DNA of 64,000 nucleotides from Lycium barbarum (GCF_019175385.1 NC_083344.1:4564965-4628964), one strand, 5' to 3'; positions 33,377 to 45,660 are shown, numbered from the stretch's first letter. Notes: generated by a model from the sequence alone, not told the origin. Numbers and translations: made by a program.

Positions 33377-35170
33377 TGCTCAAAGTCGTCTCCAGGCATG
33401 TCTGGGACTTTTGTAATGCAATGTCTTATTGTGCTTGGGGTGAATGAATAAATTCCGCAAAAGAACAAAGTTTTCTTCTTAAATCTCCCTTATGTGGGTT
33501 GTCAAGGAACGGGTCTTTTCAATTTGTGAATATCTATTTGATGACTAGTAAGGGAGAAACTGCAATGTAATTCTACTTTGTTTGCCAGTTTGACATGCGC
33601 CTTTCCCCTAGTTTTGCTAACAAATATGAACTGTCAACCTCAGATCTTATCTGATACCGCAATCTTAAAAATGATAACAAGCAAGTTTGTGCTACGAGCG
33701 AGTACAAGTACAAACTCAGATGGTTCAAAGGAGTTAGTATTTAATAGCTTGAGAAATTTGGCTTTTTGTACTATGACATAAGTTTTGTGAGGGTTACCTA
33801 AATTTGACAACTGCATACCAAGATCATGAATAATGTAGGTTTTGGGTTCCATCAATTTCACTTGTCAAACGTAGACTACATATATTTCACAATTGAAATT
33901 GGTGGAACCAAGATGCTGAAAAATATAAGGTTCTGTGTTTCATAAATTATTGCCTGTCAAACATAGGCAACTTTTACACAACTTGTGTTACTTGTGTGAG
34001 GCACGAAGTGAACTTTTCTATGTAAATATGTGCAGCATGTGACAAAATGGTAAATGTGCTGAATGGCAAGGGAACATAGCAGGTCGTTAATGATCAAATA
34101 GTTGTTTGCTTTTACCTTATTACACTCGCTCTTTGTTCATGTGAGGTAAACAGAAAAAGGGCTTCAGACATGTTTTCCAAGGCCAAACAATAGATATTCA
34201 ACGAAGTAATTATATTTCCCGGTTTGCTATCTGCCAATGCCTTGCGCGAAAGAGCAGAGGCAGAGTAAGGGTTAGTCGAAGGATCAACACCCAAGGGTAT
34301 GGACTAGCGCGTAATGAAGTAAAGCAGAAATAAAATGCTACATGAGTTTGTCTAATTGTGTGAATTGTATATCCAGAAGTCGGCCTGATATGGGTTTGGA
34401 CTAGTGCTTAATGAAGTAGGTGAAAACTTTAAAGGTTAGGACTCAAAACTCAACTCAGTAGAGATAAATGTTATGTGATTTTGTCTAATTGTGTGATATC
34501 GAGAAGTCCTCCTACGATTCCTCTAGAAATAGGGATAGGCCCTGCCTAGATTTGTACGGTTAAAGTTGTTGTACACGACCTCATATAAAAAGAATGAAAA
34601 AAAGAAGAAGATATTTCTAGCTTTTGATTTTTGACATAAAGAAGTACGTAATAATAAAAGGACATTTTCAAATTATCTCATAGCTAGTGGAACAAGAAAA
34701 ACGGGGATGGTTTACTCATGTAAACCAATAAAAAGAATGAGAAGAAATATGATAGCAAAAATCAAAGTCGAGCCTTACGTCGGGTTTTCTAAAAATTCTT
34801 GATAAATTTATTAAACTTTTCAAAGAATTTTCATAATGCTACACTTTAATCCTGCATGCTCCACTCTCCCCACGCGCCTCAAAAAATAAATAAAAATACA
34901 CTATAATAAGAGGTAAAACTAGTAATTGGCAGCCTGATCAATCGAACACGTGATCTTCTTCCGACTACGGATCCCATGCTACTCTCAATAAATTGAAAAT
35001 CCATGACCTCATTTGTTATAGGAATGCAGTTTAGTTGGTGGATTCCTCCTTGAACAACTTTGGTTAGGGCAATATCAGCTAGCCACCAATCCATAGTTAC
35101 TGAATTTAATCCTCCATGAAAAGTAAGAAAATTCGCATATTTTTTTACCAATTCAAGGTGAAACAAGGAG
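33377..35170. other. 3' flank of the E2 gene and intergenic DNA
   Basis: 3' UTR up to about 33600 probably. A loose duplication is visible at 34290-34510 (GGACTAG-GCGTAATGAAGTA and TTTGTCTAATTGTGTGA, each twice). A 95-codon minus-strand frame at 35166-34879 is not a protein I recognise. Confidence 0.5.
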
Positions 35171-35177
35171 TTGCTCC

Positions 35178-35288
35178 TTCCCTCAATTGGTAGACTCTGC
35201 TCTTGTAAGTGGGTCGTTGCGATTACAGGTTGGATGTCTAATTATCCAGGCAGTAATGCTAGTATCTTGTACCTGAATGGGTGGTTCT
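35178..35288 (+). pseudogene. Nuclear copy of plastid trnA-UGC, 5' exon and start of intron
   Basis: CTCAATTGGTAGACTCTGCT, CTTGTAAGTGGGTCGTTGCG and GGTTGGATGTCTAATT match the plastid trnA-UGC 5' exon and the beginning of its group II intron. Differences are mostly G-to-A or C-to-T (for instance GATTACAGGT for GATTACGGGT), the decay seen in methylated nuclear plastid DNA. The copy ends near TACCTGAATGGGTGG. Confidence 0.72.
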
Positions 35289-35545
35289 ATTTTTTAATTG
35301 TTTACCCTAAAGATATACAACATATAAAATTGTGTTGTGTTACTTTTTAATGAGCATATTTTGTAAATAGATACAGACGAGTAATTGTTTTATCTGACTG
35401 GGTAGTCTTGTTATATATGTAAGACAGATCATATATTATTTGTAGGTTTCAGTGTATAACAAAACAAAAGCCGATAACAAATCATAAAACAAAAAGGATG
35501 TTCATATATGAAAAGCCACTTTGAAGTGTTTCCTAAAAAGAAAAA

Positions 35546-35629
35546 GGAAAAAAGTTACATAGTACCGATGGCTATTGATATTTATTTGGAAAAAAGTTAC
35601 ATAGTACTGATGGCTATTGATATTTATTG
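35546..35629 (+). repeat. 42-bp tandem duplication
   Basis: Two head-to-tail copies starting GGAAAAAAGTTACATAGTAC, differing at one base. Confidence 0.85.
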
Positions 35630-35743
35630 CTTCTTATTGTATAGTATACACAATCTTTTAGGTCTCCCAACAAAACATAACACACCAAAGCCAATTTGAT
35701 TCAAATGTAAATGGTGGAATAATAATACTGAGGCTGATCGATA

Positions 35744-38700
35744 TCAACCTTGAGTTGGGTACAAACTTGTTCCATTAAACCCTGCAATTCAAATTAACCA
35801 GATCATAGATTAATAGAAAACACAAGAAAAATAGTGGAAGTTAAAAAAGGAATTAACTGCACTAATAATGTAAATAATTTTATATTTTTAATTAAGTGCA
35901 CTAATAATTGTAAGTAATTCTATATTTTCAGTATAATTTAACTTATTACAACATGTTATCTGTTTAATTATTTTTCAAGTGACTAGTTCTACTTATTATG
36001 AGTAGTTATCTTTTAGGCGACATAGCATTATCAATACTAACTTAAATTGTCAATCATACGATTTAAATTTCATAAAATCAAAAAGGGAGTTAACTTATAT
36101 ATACTGAAAGTTTAAAGATTTATGACACTACTAGTGTAATTTAACTTGTTATATCAGGTTATGTGTCCTATTCTCAGGTAACTAGATTCACTTATTATGG
36201 GTAATTACTTATAATTAGAGTTTTAAGCACTCACAGTATTAGCAATATTTACACAATCAGATTAGACATAAGATAATTATTGATAAATCTTTATGATAAA
36301 CATTAGTTTAGTGACTCGGTAAAAAAAGTAACTAATCTATTATCAGAAGTTAAAATTAATTGATAGCGAAAGAAATATGTACACTCTCCGTATATAACTT
36401 AAATTCCACCAGTAGTATTATCTTCTATGCAATCTGATGTAGTATAATTTTCTTTCATTATCCATGCACAGAAATTAAACTCGCAATTAAGAAAGAGAAA
36501 CCTTGTGGGCTGTTGCACCCAATGTCAATTGTGTCATTGATATGTTGAACTTGGGCCTTATTTGCAAACCAGAAATCACGTTTGACATGATGAATGCAAT
36601 CGAGTACTCCTCTAGTATAATCTGCACACCCTCCTTTTACACAGAATTTTTTGCCTTCATCATGTGTTACATTCAGCCATCCAGACATAGTGAGTGTATG
36701 ATTCTTTGAACAAAGTGGAGATGTCTGCATACATCAAGAAAACAGATACTATGAATTTACATAACATTCAAGCAAGACATAAAAACGAGACAGAGGCGGA
36801 TGCAGCCTTGCGAAATCGTGTTCATATCAATTCAGCATGTTCGATGCAGAGCAAAAACCTGTGTGTAAAAGTTCTTTAAATTATTGCAGCAAATGGTATA
36901 TATGAACTCGTAATTTTGAAAATATAATGTGATCAATGCTAAGAACCTTAACATATTGAAATCATAGAGTATAGATCGTGGATTCGCCTATAATCGGACG
37001 TTCATGTGGAAGGAAATCCCTATTGATCCTCTTGAGTATGCATGTGGAGACATCTTTGAATGTGGAGTCATCTGGCGTTACTTTGTCCAAAACAAATTTC
37101 TTTGCGTATGCATGTGTAAACGATCATTTAAACTATAATATGTATAATATCCCCACTCTGGATTACCAAATAAAGAATGTTAATTAGAACAAGATTTGCG
37201 CCTCCTCTCATCCAAAAGCTCTACTACAAAATAAGGCAAGGGATCACACCACTAGATGGATCGATCCTAGCCTTCTTAAGGGTTTCATGGGAAATTCGAG
37301 TAAGGCAGTTGAAGCCACATGTGGAAAAATCAATGCGTTGATCTTTCAATTGACTTCTTGCTACAATTTCGTGCTTGCTATTATGCTGGCAATAACAGAT
37401 GTTTCAGTCAATTTTGCTTACTATTGGATTTGAACAGGTGACTTTCATTGTATGAAAGCGATATTCTAACCGCTAAGTCAAGTAGGTGCAAGTTGAGTCA
37501 AGCCTCCCTAAATTGCTCAGATTGAGTGTTTGGGTAACAAAACTGAGCAAAGTATAGGCAAGGGAAGAACTTCACCAGGCAAGTGATTTGACTCATAAAA
37601 CGGAGGATCGATAAGAGAGGATCAACTATGTCAATAGCTGAGAGGAACTAGTTTTGAGATGAACGATGACTTCCAACAACAATATCAGGACACCAATAGC
37701 TTCAAAATGGACCTGTGTCGCAGGTGTTGAACAATCTACTCTACGCTAGTGTGGGCTTACAGAGTTAGGACTATAAACCCTTTCTTTCATTTATCGATAG
37801 GGCCTTAGTCTGTCGTTTTTCTAGATCAGGATTGATAAGTGGAATTCATGAAAAAGAGATCTTTCTCTTTGCATCTCAGATTAAGAGGACAAGTTGCTTG
37901 CCAAGTTATCCTATTATTAAAATAATAGTAATAATAAATAATTCGTTCTTTTCACTATTACTATACAATAGATTATATTTAAAAAAATGGAAAGATTTCG
38001 TTTCAGCTAACTAGCTTCGTCCTTTTCAATGATCTATAGGCTTGCCTACTTTATTTATAATGAGAATTAAGTTATTCAAATAAAAAGAAAATGGCCCTAT
38101 TTATGTTTCGCAAGCCTTTGTAATTACCGATTAATTACGCCGAGCATGAATCCGTAAATCTAAAAGCATGACGCAACAAAAGGATGGTCTCCTATTGCAC
38201 ATCAGGTCACCAAAAAAGTACTTGTGGGCAACCTTATTTATTAGGCCTTGATCGATAACCTTTATAAAGGGCAGAAACCAACTTTCACATATTAAATTAC
38301 CTATTATGGAAAAATTCCTTGCACTATCACTAAATATAACTCAAATTCATATATATAGTAAGTTTGATACTTTTTAAAAATAAGAAGTAATTATCAATTT
38401 GAGATATGAAGTAAACCCTTAAAATCACTATAATTCATACCCAAATTGATTGCAAGAGTAATTACGGCAATAAGCCGATACAACTTTAGCAAAATCCTGA
38501 GCACACCACTGAGTTGGAAATTAAAAAAAAAAAAAAAAAGAGAGTCAAAAGAGTGTTGTAACAGTGCTGAAGCTACTTACATTTAGCAAGCAGAAATAAG
38601 CACTTCTCCACTGTTCAAATGGTGCCAAATTCACATTTCCTGTGGGATATTTCCTATCTGATGCATAAAATAAAAACATGTTAATAAAACTTGCATAATA

Positions 38701-38841
38701 AATTTCTAGAAACACAAAGTAATTAAAAAAAAGGGATCCTGAAAATATACTTTCAGCACTAACACCAGATTGTAATAAGAACATGCCCAAAAATAAACAA
38801 AGGATCCTAATTCTTGTGCCATAACTCTGAGAGTTTTCCAT
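35744..38841 (-). CDS. Small secreted Cys-containing protein, DUF7731 type, four exons
   Basis: Exons 38841-38751, 38657-38581, 36724-36502 and 35781-35744 join in frame to 142 residues. Residues 1-29 (MENSQSYGTRIRILCLFLGM and on to GVSA) form a signal peptide; the mature part has WRSAYFCLLN, LTMSGWLNVT, FCVKGGCADYTRGVLDCIHH, VKRDFWFANKAQVQHINDTI and DIGCNSP. The spacing of Cys residues and the 'LTxSGxLNV...C...L.CI..V..DF.F.NKA' pattern fit the plant DUF7731 family of unknown function. The last exon adds only FNGTSLYPTQG; its phase is the one the splice sites dictate, but an alternative reading in the neighbouring frame would end differently. Intron 2 (36725-38580) carries repeat and organelle-like DNA. 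Likely extracellular; role unknown. Confidence 0.72.
36790..36985. mobile_element. Possible hAT-type MITE in an intron
   Basis: Starts AGAGGCGGATGCAG and ends GTGGATTCGCCT, with interior text (TATATGAACTCGTAATTTT, AATATAATGTGATCAATGCT) resembling the MITE at 21649. Target duplication not seen. Confidence 0.45.
37416..37487 (-). pseudogene. Plastid-type trnM-CAU copy, decayed
   Basis: Minus strand reads ACCTACTTGACTTAGCGGTT, AGAATATCGCTTTCATACAA and CACCTGTTCAAATCCAATAG, close to plastid elongator trnM-CAU (also carried in many plant mitochondrial genomes). The anticodon CAT is kept, but the anticodon stem and variable arm have several G-to-A changes, so base-pairing is disrupted. It lies in intron 2 of the DUF7731 gene. 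The surrounding 37200-38050 may be part of the same organellar insertion, mitochondrial perhaps; I could not identify it. Confidence 0.65.
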
Positions 38842-39152
38842 ACTTTATTATGAGTTTTTAATAGAATGTGTAGTTTCTGAATTCATAATTAGATTTTTAT
38901 ATCTAAAAAGGAAGAAGAATTGACAGGGAATAATTTCTTAGTAAATTAGGTAATTAGTATATGCTGAGAATATAAAGTGAATTGAGAAAAACAAGAACAA
39001 GATGAAGGATTAAGTTGGTGAAAAAAGACAAAAATCTTCATTGGACTAATCAGGTATAAACATGGACTGTTTTTTCCCCTTGTTGATATACAAGTGTTAG
39101 AATAACTATAATTACATATATGACTATTTAGTGGCGGAGCCAGAAATTAGTC

Positions 39153-39320
39153 GAAGAACAGAACGGCCTCAGGTAAATTAAAGAATCAAAATTTAATTTT
39201 TGCATGATCAGAAGGTCATTGAACAAATAACGTTTTTGCATGAATATAATAGTTACTCCCCAACAGATCATCGCAAGAAGAACAGAACGGCCTCAGGTAA
39301 ATTAAAGAATCAAAATTTAA
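39153..39320 (+). repeat. 47-bp direct repeat, copies 120 bp apart
   Basis: GAAGAACAGAACGGCCTCAG and the following 27 bp occur at 39153 and 39273. The intergenic stretch 38842-40209 is otherwise AT-rich and featureless. Confidence 0.8.
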
Positions 39321-40532
39321 TTTATTTCTATGAACAAAGTCATTAGAATAGTACCTGTGTGGATTCAACCTTTTTTATGTCAATAGAAATCGTCACAAGA
39401 TTTAACAAAATAAGAACTAAATCTTATTTCTCTAAGAATATCAATAAAAGGGAAATCAGAAGTCTTCGGGATCTCCTTTGAAGCTGTGTTTTTGCAGCGT
39501 GGGATGATGCTCAGCATAAAGTGTGAGTTTTTTGTTTTCTACTCTTTTAGTTTATACCAAAAGTGTGTAGTATTGAAATGGTTAATGAGCAAATTTATGA
39601 ATTTCTTTTTGGAATAGAGAATAGATTTAGTGTGATGACTGGACAAGAATGGAAAAGAAAATGCAAAAGTAAATCCCATAAGTTTGAAATTGTGTTTCCT
39701 TTTGTTTTACTTTCCTTTTATTTAACCACCTTTCTCTCTGTATGATTTTAATTTGACATTTGAAATAGGAAAAAAAAGCTATAAAAGTACATACATTATT
39801 TTAAGTTTCAAAAGAAATAGACATACTAATATAAAAAGAAAACTGAAAGAAACTAAAAGACGTAAGATCATAAGAGTAGATGAAGTACTAAGACTATGTA
39901 AGGAAGAAATTAGATGAGACAATATTTTGTATCATGTAGGAGTACTTCATCTATAATCTATATATAATCTATGAGCACAAAAAACAAAAGAAAGTTTATA
40001 GTACTTTTGTTTGGAAGATCACATGAATTTACAATCGAGATTCACAAGTGTAGGTGACACGGTCTTTGTTAGAAAATATATAGGAGATAAAAGATGTAAT
40101 AATTATCATCAAGGTAATATTTATATCATCTGAATATTAAAAAGTATTGATTAGAAAAGGTTTGTATTTCATAGATATATAAATTAGTATTTTTTGTTCT
40201 CTTTCGCGTGATAAAATTCACTTGTTTAATTTTGGTGCACTAATACTATAGATTTTTTTTAAGTCATTAGATTAAATTTACCTACAACAACAAATAAACT
40301 TTCAAAGCGACCATTGCATGATAAACTGAAAAATATTGTAATAACTTGCTATAGCCTATTTATCCATGGCCAAATGTTAGTTGCCCGCAAATTCCCCAAC
40401 TCCTCCTATGACTTGGTTACATTGACAATATCATCCACAATTTAAAAAAAAACAACCCGATAAATATTGCGAGTCTCCTCAACTTGTCTTACTAATTAAA
40501 CTAGCAATTACATCCATAACAGTTACTTAACC

Positions 40533-41102
40533 ATGATTAACTTGTTCAAAGTAAAAGAAAAACAGAAAGAAGCAGCTGAAAATGCAGGATCAAAACCACC
40601 AATTAAGGAGCAAACACCCTCAGAATTACGTGTCCAAAGAGATATTAGTGAATTAACCTTACCACCAATTTGTACCATTGAATTCCCAAATGGAAAAGAT
40701 GATCTCATGAATTTTGAAGTCATAATTAAACCTGATGAAGGTTATTATAGTGACGGTAAATTCCCATTTACACTCCAAATTCCAAATCTTTATCCACATG
40801 ATGCACCAAAAGTTAAGTGCAAAGTGAAAGTTTATCACCCAAATATTGACACGGAAGGAAATGTTTGTCTTAATATTCTTAGGGAAGATTGGAAACCTGT
40901 ATTGAATATTAATGCAGTGATTTATGGTTTGGTTCATTTGTTTACTGAACCAAATTATGAAGATCCACTAAATCATGAAGCAGCTGAGGAGTTGAGAGAT
41001 AATCCAAAAGTGTTCAAGTCACACGTTGAGAACGCGATGTGGGGAGAATGTGTGCATGGCATTTATTTCGATCGTGTGCTCAAAGATTTTAATCGTTGGT
41101 AA
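40533..41102 (+). CDS. UBC12-like: NEDD8/RUB-conjugating enzyme E2, UBC12/RCE1-like, intronless, 189 aa
   Basis: UBC12 takes NEDD8 (RUB) from the AXR1-ECR1 E1 and places it on cullins, switching on cullin-RING ligases. The frame has the whole E2 fold: N-terminal E1-docking peptide [31 protein letters not shown], the HPN motif and catalytic Cys112 in [20 protein letters not shown], then [20 protein letters not shown]. The C-terminus, FDRVLKDFNRW, is a few residues longer than usual. No intron interrupts it, whereas the plant RCE1 genes I know are spliced, which suggests descent from a retrocopy. Two related copies lie downstream. Many substitutions from the canonical plant protein (for example NLPSSC to TLPPIC) point to an old, possibly still constrained duplicate. 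Confidence 0.85.
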   Translation: MINLFKVKEKQKEAAENAGSKPPIKEQTPSELRVQRDISELTLPPICTIEFPNGKDDLMNFEVIIKPDEGYYSDGKFPFTLQIPNLYPHDAPKVKCKVKVYHPNIDTEGNVCLNILREDWKPVLNINAVIYGLVHLFTEPNYEDPLNHEAAEELRDNPKVFKSHVENAMWGECVHGIYFDRVLKDFNRW

Positions 41103-41710
41103 AAACAAGAACAAGAGGATGGATTAATTTTTCGCTTTTTATGTTGGAAAAAAAAAACATTTTTTCGTTGGACTAATCGAGATATAGTCATGGACTTCTT
41201 TTTGGGCTGATATACAAGTGGTAGTAACTATATATATATATATAGTAGAAAACTTGTATTATGGAAGAATATTATATTTACCATGTTCTAGTCTTATAGA
41301 AGTGTTTCAATTCTAAAAAAAAAAAAATCTCATATTCATCCCTTTTTCTATATTATTATTGTTTGGTCTTTTCCCTCTTTTTATTTCATTAAAATGGTGT
41401 AAGAATTAAAATTGGGTAGCTTACATTTTCAAGTGAAATTGTTTTTAACTTTATGATGTACTGAAATTTACACAATGACAAGCGATGTGTCATAATTTGA
41501 CGCCAAAAATTTGACCTTTTGAGTTATTCCTAATTTTTAAGCAGCTTATACGTAGTTTGGTTATTTAAATGTGATAATAAATAGTTTTGTAACTTTATTG
41601 AAGTGAATAAACTCAATAATCATACGTGAAATTATGATGAAGGAAACATATAAAATAGCTGCCACTTTTTTGTCAAAGGTCTTAATACGGTACATTGTAA
41701 AAGTTCATCT

Positions 41711-41900
41711 GGGAAAGATTCGAAGCCTGTGTTTAATATCAATGCAACGATTTAAGGTTTGACTCATTTGTTTACTAAACCAAATCATGAAGATCCGCTC
41801 AATCATGAAGCAGCTGATGAGTTAGAGAGATAATCTGAAGTCATTTGACTCGAATGTTAGGAGAAACATGGACGATGTGTGTTTCGATCGCGTCCTGTAA
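41711..41900 (+). pseudogene. UBC12-like 3' fragment
   Basis: Starts at GGGAAAGATTCGAAGCCTGT (homologous to REDWKPV), continues through [19 protein letters not shown] with a stop (TAA) in place of Tyr codon in VIYGL and frame changes, and ends CGCGTCCTGTAA. Confidence 0.8.
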
Positions 41901-42225
41901 TGAGTTTTCTAATATTTTATCAGTATTTCAAGTACTGAAGTTCGGTATTTGTAGAAATAATTTCCAAAACCATTGTTTGCAAATATTGAATGTGTATTTC
42001 AATTGTGTTCAATAATTCCAAATACAAAATTTGAAGTTTGATAAAATAATTTCTTAGGGAGTTTTTTTGTTTGTTGAATTTTTCAACTTTTGATTACCCT
42101 TTTTCAACTTAACTTTAAATATTACTACCTTTTTTTTTTTCCTTCCAAATATCAATCGATTCTTGTCTGACATTAATCGATTCTTGTCTGAATGTCTGCT
42201 GATGCTCATGAAGTGTCTGAGGTTG

Positions 42226-42275
42226 GACAATGTGGGGAGGGCATATGCATGATGTATATTTTGATCGCGATCTAG
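42226..42275 (+). pseudogene. UBC12-like 3' terminus scrap
   Basis: About 50 bp matching the last codons of UBC12-like copies (TGTGGGGAGGGCATATGCAT, then TATTTTGATCGCGATCTAG). Confidence 0.65.
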
Positions 42276-42299
42276 AATGTTGGCCATAAATATTTGGAC

Positions 42300-42960
42300 G
42301 ATCCTTCTTCCTTCACATCTTAATTTGTCCTTGATTGGACACTCATCTGCAAATCACTCCGACCCGAGATCCGTGAACCAAGAACTCTTACAACCACATT
42401 GGATTGCTGCCATGGAAGAGGAAATAAATGCACTCAAATCAAACGACACTTGGCTATTGGCTCCAAGCAGCAGAAGTTACATGGATCACTTATCTTCTAA
42501 AAGATCCTGGTGTTTCCCTCTCTTCACCAGCAGTGTTATATACCGACAGCATTAGCGTTATGCATCTCACTAACAATCCAGTTCTTCATACCCGTATGAA
42601 GCATGTGGAGTTGGATTATCATCTGTCCGAGAGAAGGTAACTAACGGAGCTATGGTTACTAAGTACGTTCCTTCCCATCTCCAAGCTGCAGATATATTTA
42701 CTAAAGCATTGCCCAAATATCAGTTTTGGTATTTATGCAGCAAGCTAGGAGTTGTGCATTTGCACCACTCCAGCTTGAGGGGGGATGACATATGTATTCT
42801 AATAGATGTAGGAGTTGTATGTAGAGAGGCAAAGTGATTATATAAGTCTTGCCATGTATCATTCAGTAAGACAAGTACAAGAAAATTTATAATGTCAAGT
42901 TCCTATATATCTTTTTCCTTCAGTGCTTTTGGTTTTCTTCACATACTCGGCACATACGAT
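42300..42960 (+). mobile_element. Ty1/copia 3' end: RNase H remnant, polypurine tract and start of LTR
   Basis: AEVTWITYLL, VLYTDSISVMHLTNNPVLHT, RMKHVELDYH and VTKYVPSHLQAADIFTKALP are the copia RNase H domain, in two frames. TTGAGGGGGGA at 42776 is the polypurine tract, followed by TGACATATGTATTC as LTR start. The rest of the element is absent. Confidence 0.8.
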
Positions 42961-43813
42961 CTCATCGTGCATACCGTAACCAACTCGAAATCACTCATGC
43001 AAGGTATGACCAACTCGAAATCACTCATGCAAGGTATGTCATATCAATAAAGCATAATCATCAGCTAAACATAATTCTACACGTACATAGCTAGAAATTA
43101 AATATAATATGGAAGTTTTATTCATGACATTGTTGCTAGCATGGAATTGTGATAAGTTAATCAAATAAACAGTCAAATCAACAAACATGACATAACAGAC
43201 AAATAATCCTACATGTCACCTGTGTCAGCATAAACGCTCGTCACCTCTAACGGCCTTTGATTCCACGAAATTTTGAATACTCTCAATATATTTGGAAGTG
43301 TACTCTACAAGGTTAAACCAATCCAACCATAATCATATTGCAATAAAAAGCACCTGACCCAAAAGTCAAACCCGAGCCCTAGGATTATATCTGAAATTGA
43401 TTTCAAAAATGGATTACCATTCCCCAAGGGTTCGCAATCTAAAATCGAATCAATCCAACCTCAAGTCGTGACCTTTAATAATCAATTAAACGTATCTTAA
43501 TCTAGGCCAAGAAATCACATGTTTACACTATGAAAAGATGAATTGATCATCTAATTTAAGCAGGTATTTGAGACAAATCCACAGGTTAGAATTCTTCCCC
43601 ACACTTAATTGGGCGAAATCCCCTCGCAGAATTGTGTTAAGCCGAGCTCCAAAATGACTTAGTTCCCGTCTGAAATGTTTTTAATGTGGCCAGGTATTAC
43701 CCTTCGTGACCATGATGGGGCTCCTCGCTATTGCAAAGAGCAATCCAGCAAGGGCCCCATGCGAACACGAATACCATTACGCGACCGCGACCTAGGCAAA
43801 ACAACCCTATGCG

Positions 43814-43969
43814 CACTACAAGAGAACATGAAATTAGCTAAATAGTTTCTTGTTAATTAAATTTTCTCATAATCCGTCATTAATCCGTAGCTAAATGATA
43901 TTAGCATGAGATTTTTGTTGTTTAGCTACGAAATTTTGTCTGTTGCTAATTCCTTATTTTCTAGTAGTG
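43814..43969. mobile_element. 156-bp CACTA (En/Spm) MITE, TSD GCG
   Basis: Starts CACTACAAGAGAAC, ends TTTTCTAGTAGTG, flanked by GCG on both sides (43811-43813, 43970-43972), the 3-bp duplication of CACTA elements. The corresponding place in unit B (about 53535) has no insertion. Confidence 0.88.
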
Positions 43970-44550
43970 GCGATTGCAACTCCTCCTACCGTGATCACGA
44001 AGCACAAAAACATGTTGCACCAGAAAAGATAAAATTAGGTGTAGCTGAATTGGGAAAATAGCACTTGAAACTCACCCAAACCCTTCGGGCTACAATCCAA
44101 ACATACATAAAAGTCCAAAATCATCATCGAACCCATAGGAACTTTCAAATCACAAATACAACCCCTTTAGTCACATCTTTGACTTTGGTCAACTCTTAAT
44201 CTTTGAAACTTCAAGTTTTAGTTCTACCATTTTCGAAAAGCACCCGAGCCCCTAAGGACTCATGCCACCGATCCCCCAAGTCATATTACACCAAATAAAT
44301 CTACGAAAAGTCTCAATTACGGGAAAGGGGTCTTAAAATTCAAAACGACCTATAAAATTCAAAACGACCTAACGGATCGTTACATTAATGTTTTATAACT
44401 ATAAAAAGAATATGAGTTGAATTTCAGTGCACTAATAATATACAAAATTTTCACCTTTAGATTAAATTCATGGCTTATAACAACATGCAGTTCTCAAAGC
44501 AACATCATACGATAACCTAAAAAATATATACAATTGAAAAAACCCATTTA

Positions 44551-44811
44551 GAGCCTGTTTGGATGGGCTTATGCCTATAAGCTGCAAACAGCTTATAAGC
44601 TAAAAAAAATAAGTTGGGGTAGTCTAACTTATTTTTTTTGGCTTATAAGCTGTTTTCAGCTTATAAGCTGCTTTAGATAAGCTAAGTCAAATGGGCCAAA
44701 TTATTTTTTTAAGCTTATTTTAAGCACAAAATGACTTTAAGCTGGTCAGTCAAACACTCAAAAAGCTAAAAACAGCTTATAAGCAACTTATAAGCCAATC
44801 CAAACAGGCTC
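44551..44811. mobile_element. Tourist-like (PIF/Harbinger) MITE, TSD TTA
   Basis: 261 bp with long inverted ends (GAGCCTGTTTGGATGGGCTT and AAGCCAATCCAAACAGGCTC) and TTA on both sides. It is rich in GCTTATAAGCTG-type inner palindromes. Absent at the matching place before the third UBC12 copy. Confidence 0.88.
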
Positions 44812-45134
44812 TTACACTGTTACTTATATATATATATATATATATATAGACCTAAAAAGCATATGTTATACTTTTTTGAAGAACAAAGTTTTAAGTACTT
44901 TTGGAAGGGTTAGTTGAGGAAGTAATAAAAAGATACGTATTAATTACGAGTAGTAGCTTTTACCCATGGCCAAATGTTAATTGCCCGCAAATTTCTCCAA
45001 TTTCTCCAATGACTCGGTCACATTCACAACATCATTCACAAGTCCAAAAACAATAACCCGATAAATATTGCGAATTTCTTCAACGTTTGTATTAATTAAA
45101 CTCATAATTAACATCATAACAGTTACTTAATCAT

Positions 45135-45660
45135 GATTAATTTGTTCAAAATAAAAGAAAAAACAAAAGGAAGCAGCTGAAAATGCAGGATCAAAACCCC
45201 CGATTAAGGAGCAAACACCCTCAAAATTACGTGTCCAAAGAGATGTTAGTGAATTAACCATACCACCAATTTGTACCATTGAATTCCCTAATGGGAAAGA
45301 TGATCTCATGAATTTTGAAGTCACACAGATGAAGGCTATTATAATGAGGGTACATTCCCATTTACATTTCAAATTCCATACCTTTATCCACATGATGCAC
45401 CAAGAGTTAAGTGCAAAGTGAAAGTTTATCACCCAAATATTGATTTGGAAGGCAATGTTTGTCTTAATATTCTTAGGGAAGATTGGAAGCCTGTTTTCAA
45501 TATTAATGCAGTGACTTATGGTTTGGTTCATTTGTTTACTGAACCAAATTATGAAGATCCACTCAATCATGAAGCAGCTGATGAGTTGAGAGATAATCCA
45601 AAGTCGTTCGGAGGGCGATGTGGGGAGAAAGTGTAAACGGCGAGCAATTTGATCGCATCC
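45135..45660 (+). pseudogene. UBC12-like pseudogene (unit B)
   Basis: Homologous over full length to the open copies. The frame is lost within the first 15 codons by an extra A in GAAAAAACAAAAGG, about ten bases are missing after DDLMNFEV (near 45325), and the C-terminus is altered (GGRCGEKV). The active-site block [20 protein letters not shown] survives in an open stretch at 45418-45636. Confidence 0.9.

Larger units (their letters stand above)
40210..44394 (+). repeat. Tandem unit A of the UBC12-like array
   Basis: Order: leader homologous to 44395 and 53935, open UBC12 copy, two 3' fragments of UBC12, copia 3' end with LTR, then about 1.1 kb of shared non-coding DNA (43260-44394 matches 52880-53934). 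A 156-bp CACTA element is private to this unit. Confidence 0.85.

Noticed and set aside
34879..35166. 95-codon minus-strand frame next to the plastid trnA copy
   Set aside because: No family recognised and no organelle ORF match that I could recall; treated as chance.
37200..38050. Whole intron segment as one mitochondrial insertion
   Set aside because: Only the trnM-like core could be recognised; the rest is not identifiable without a search.
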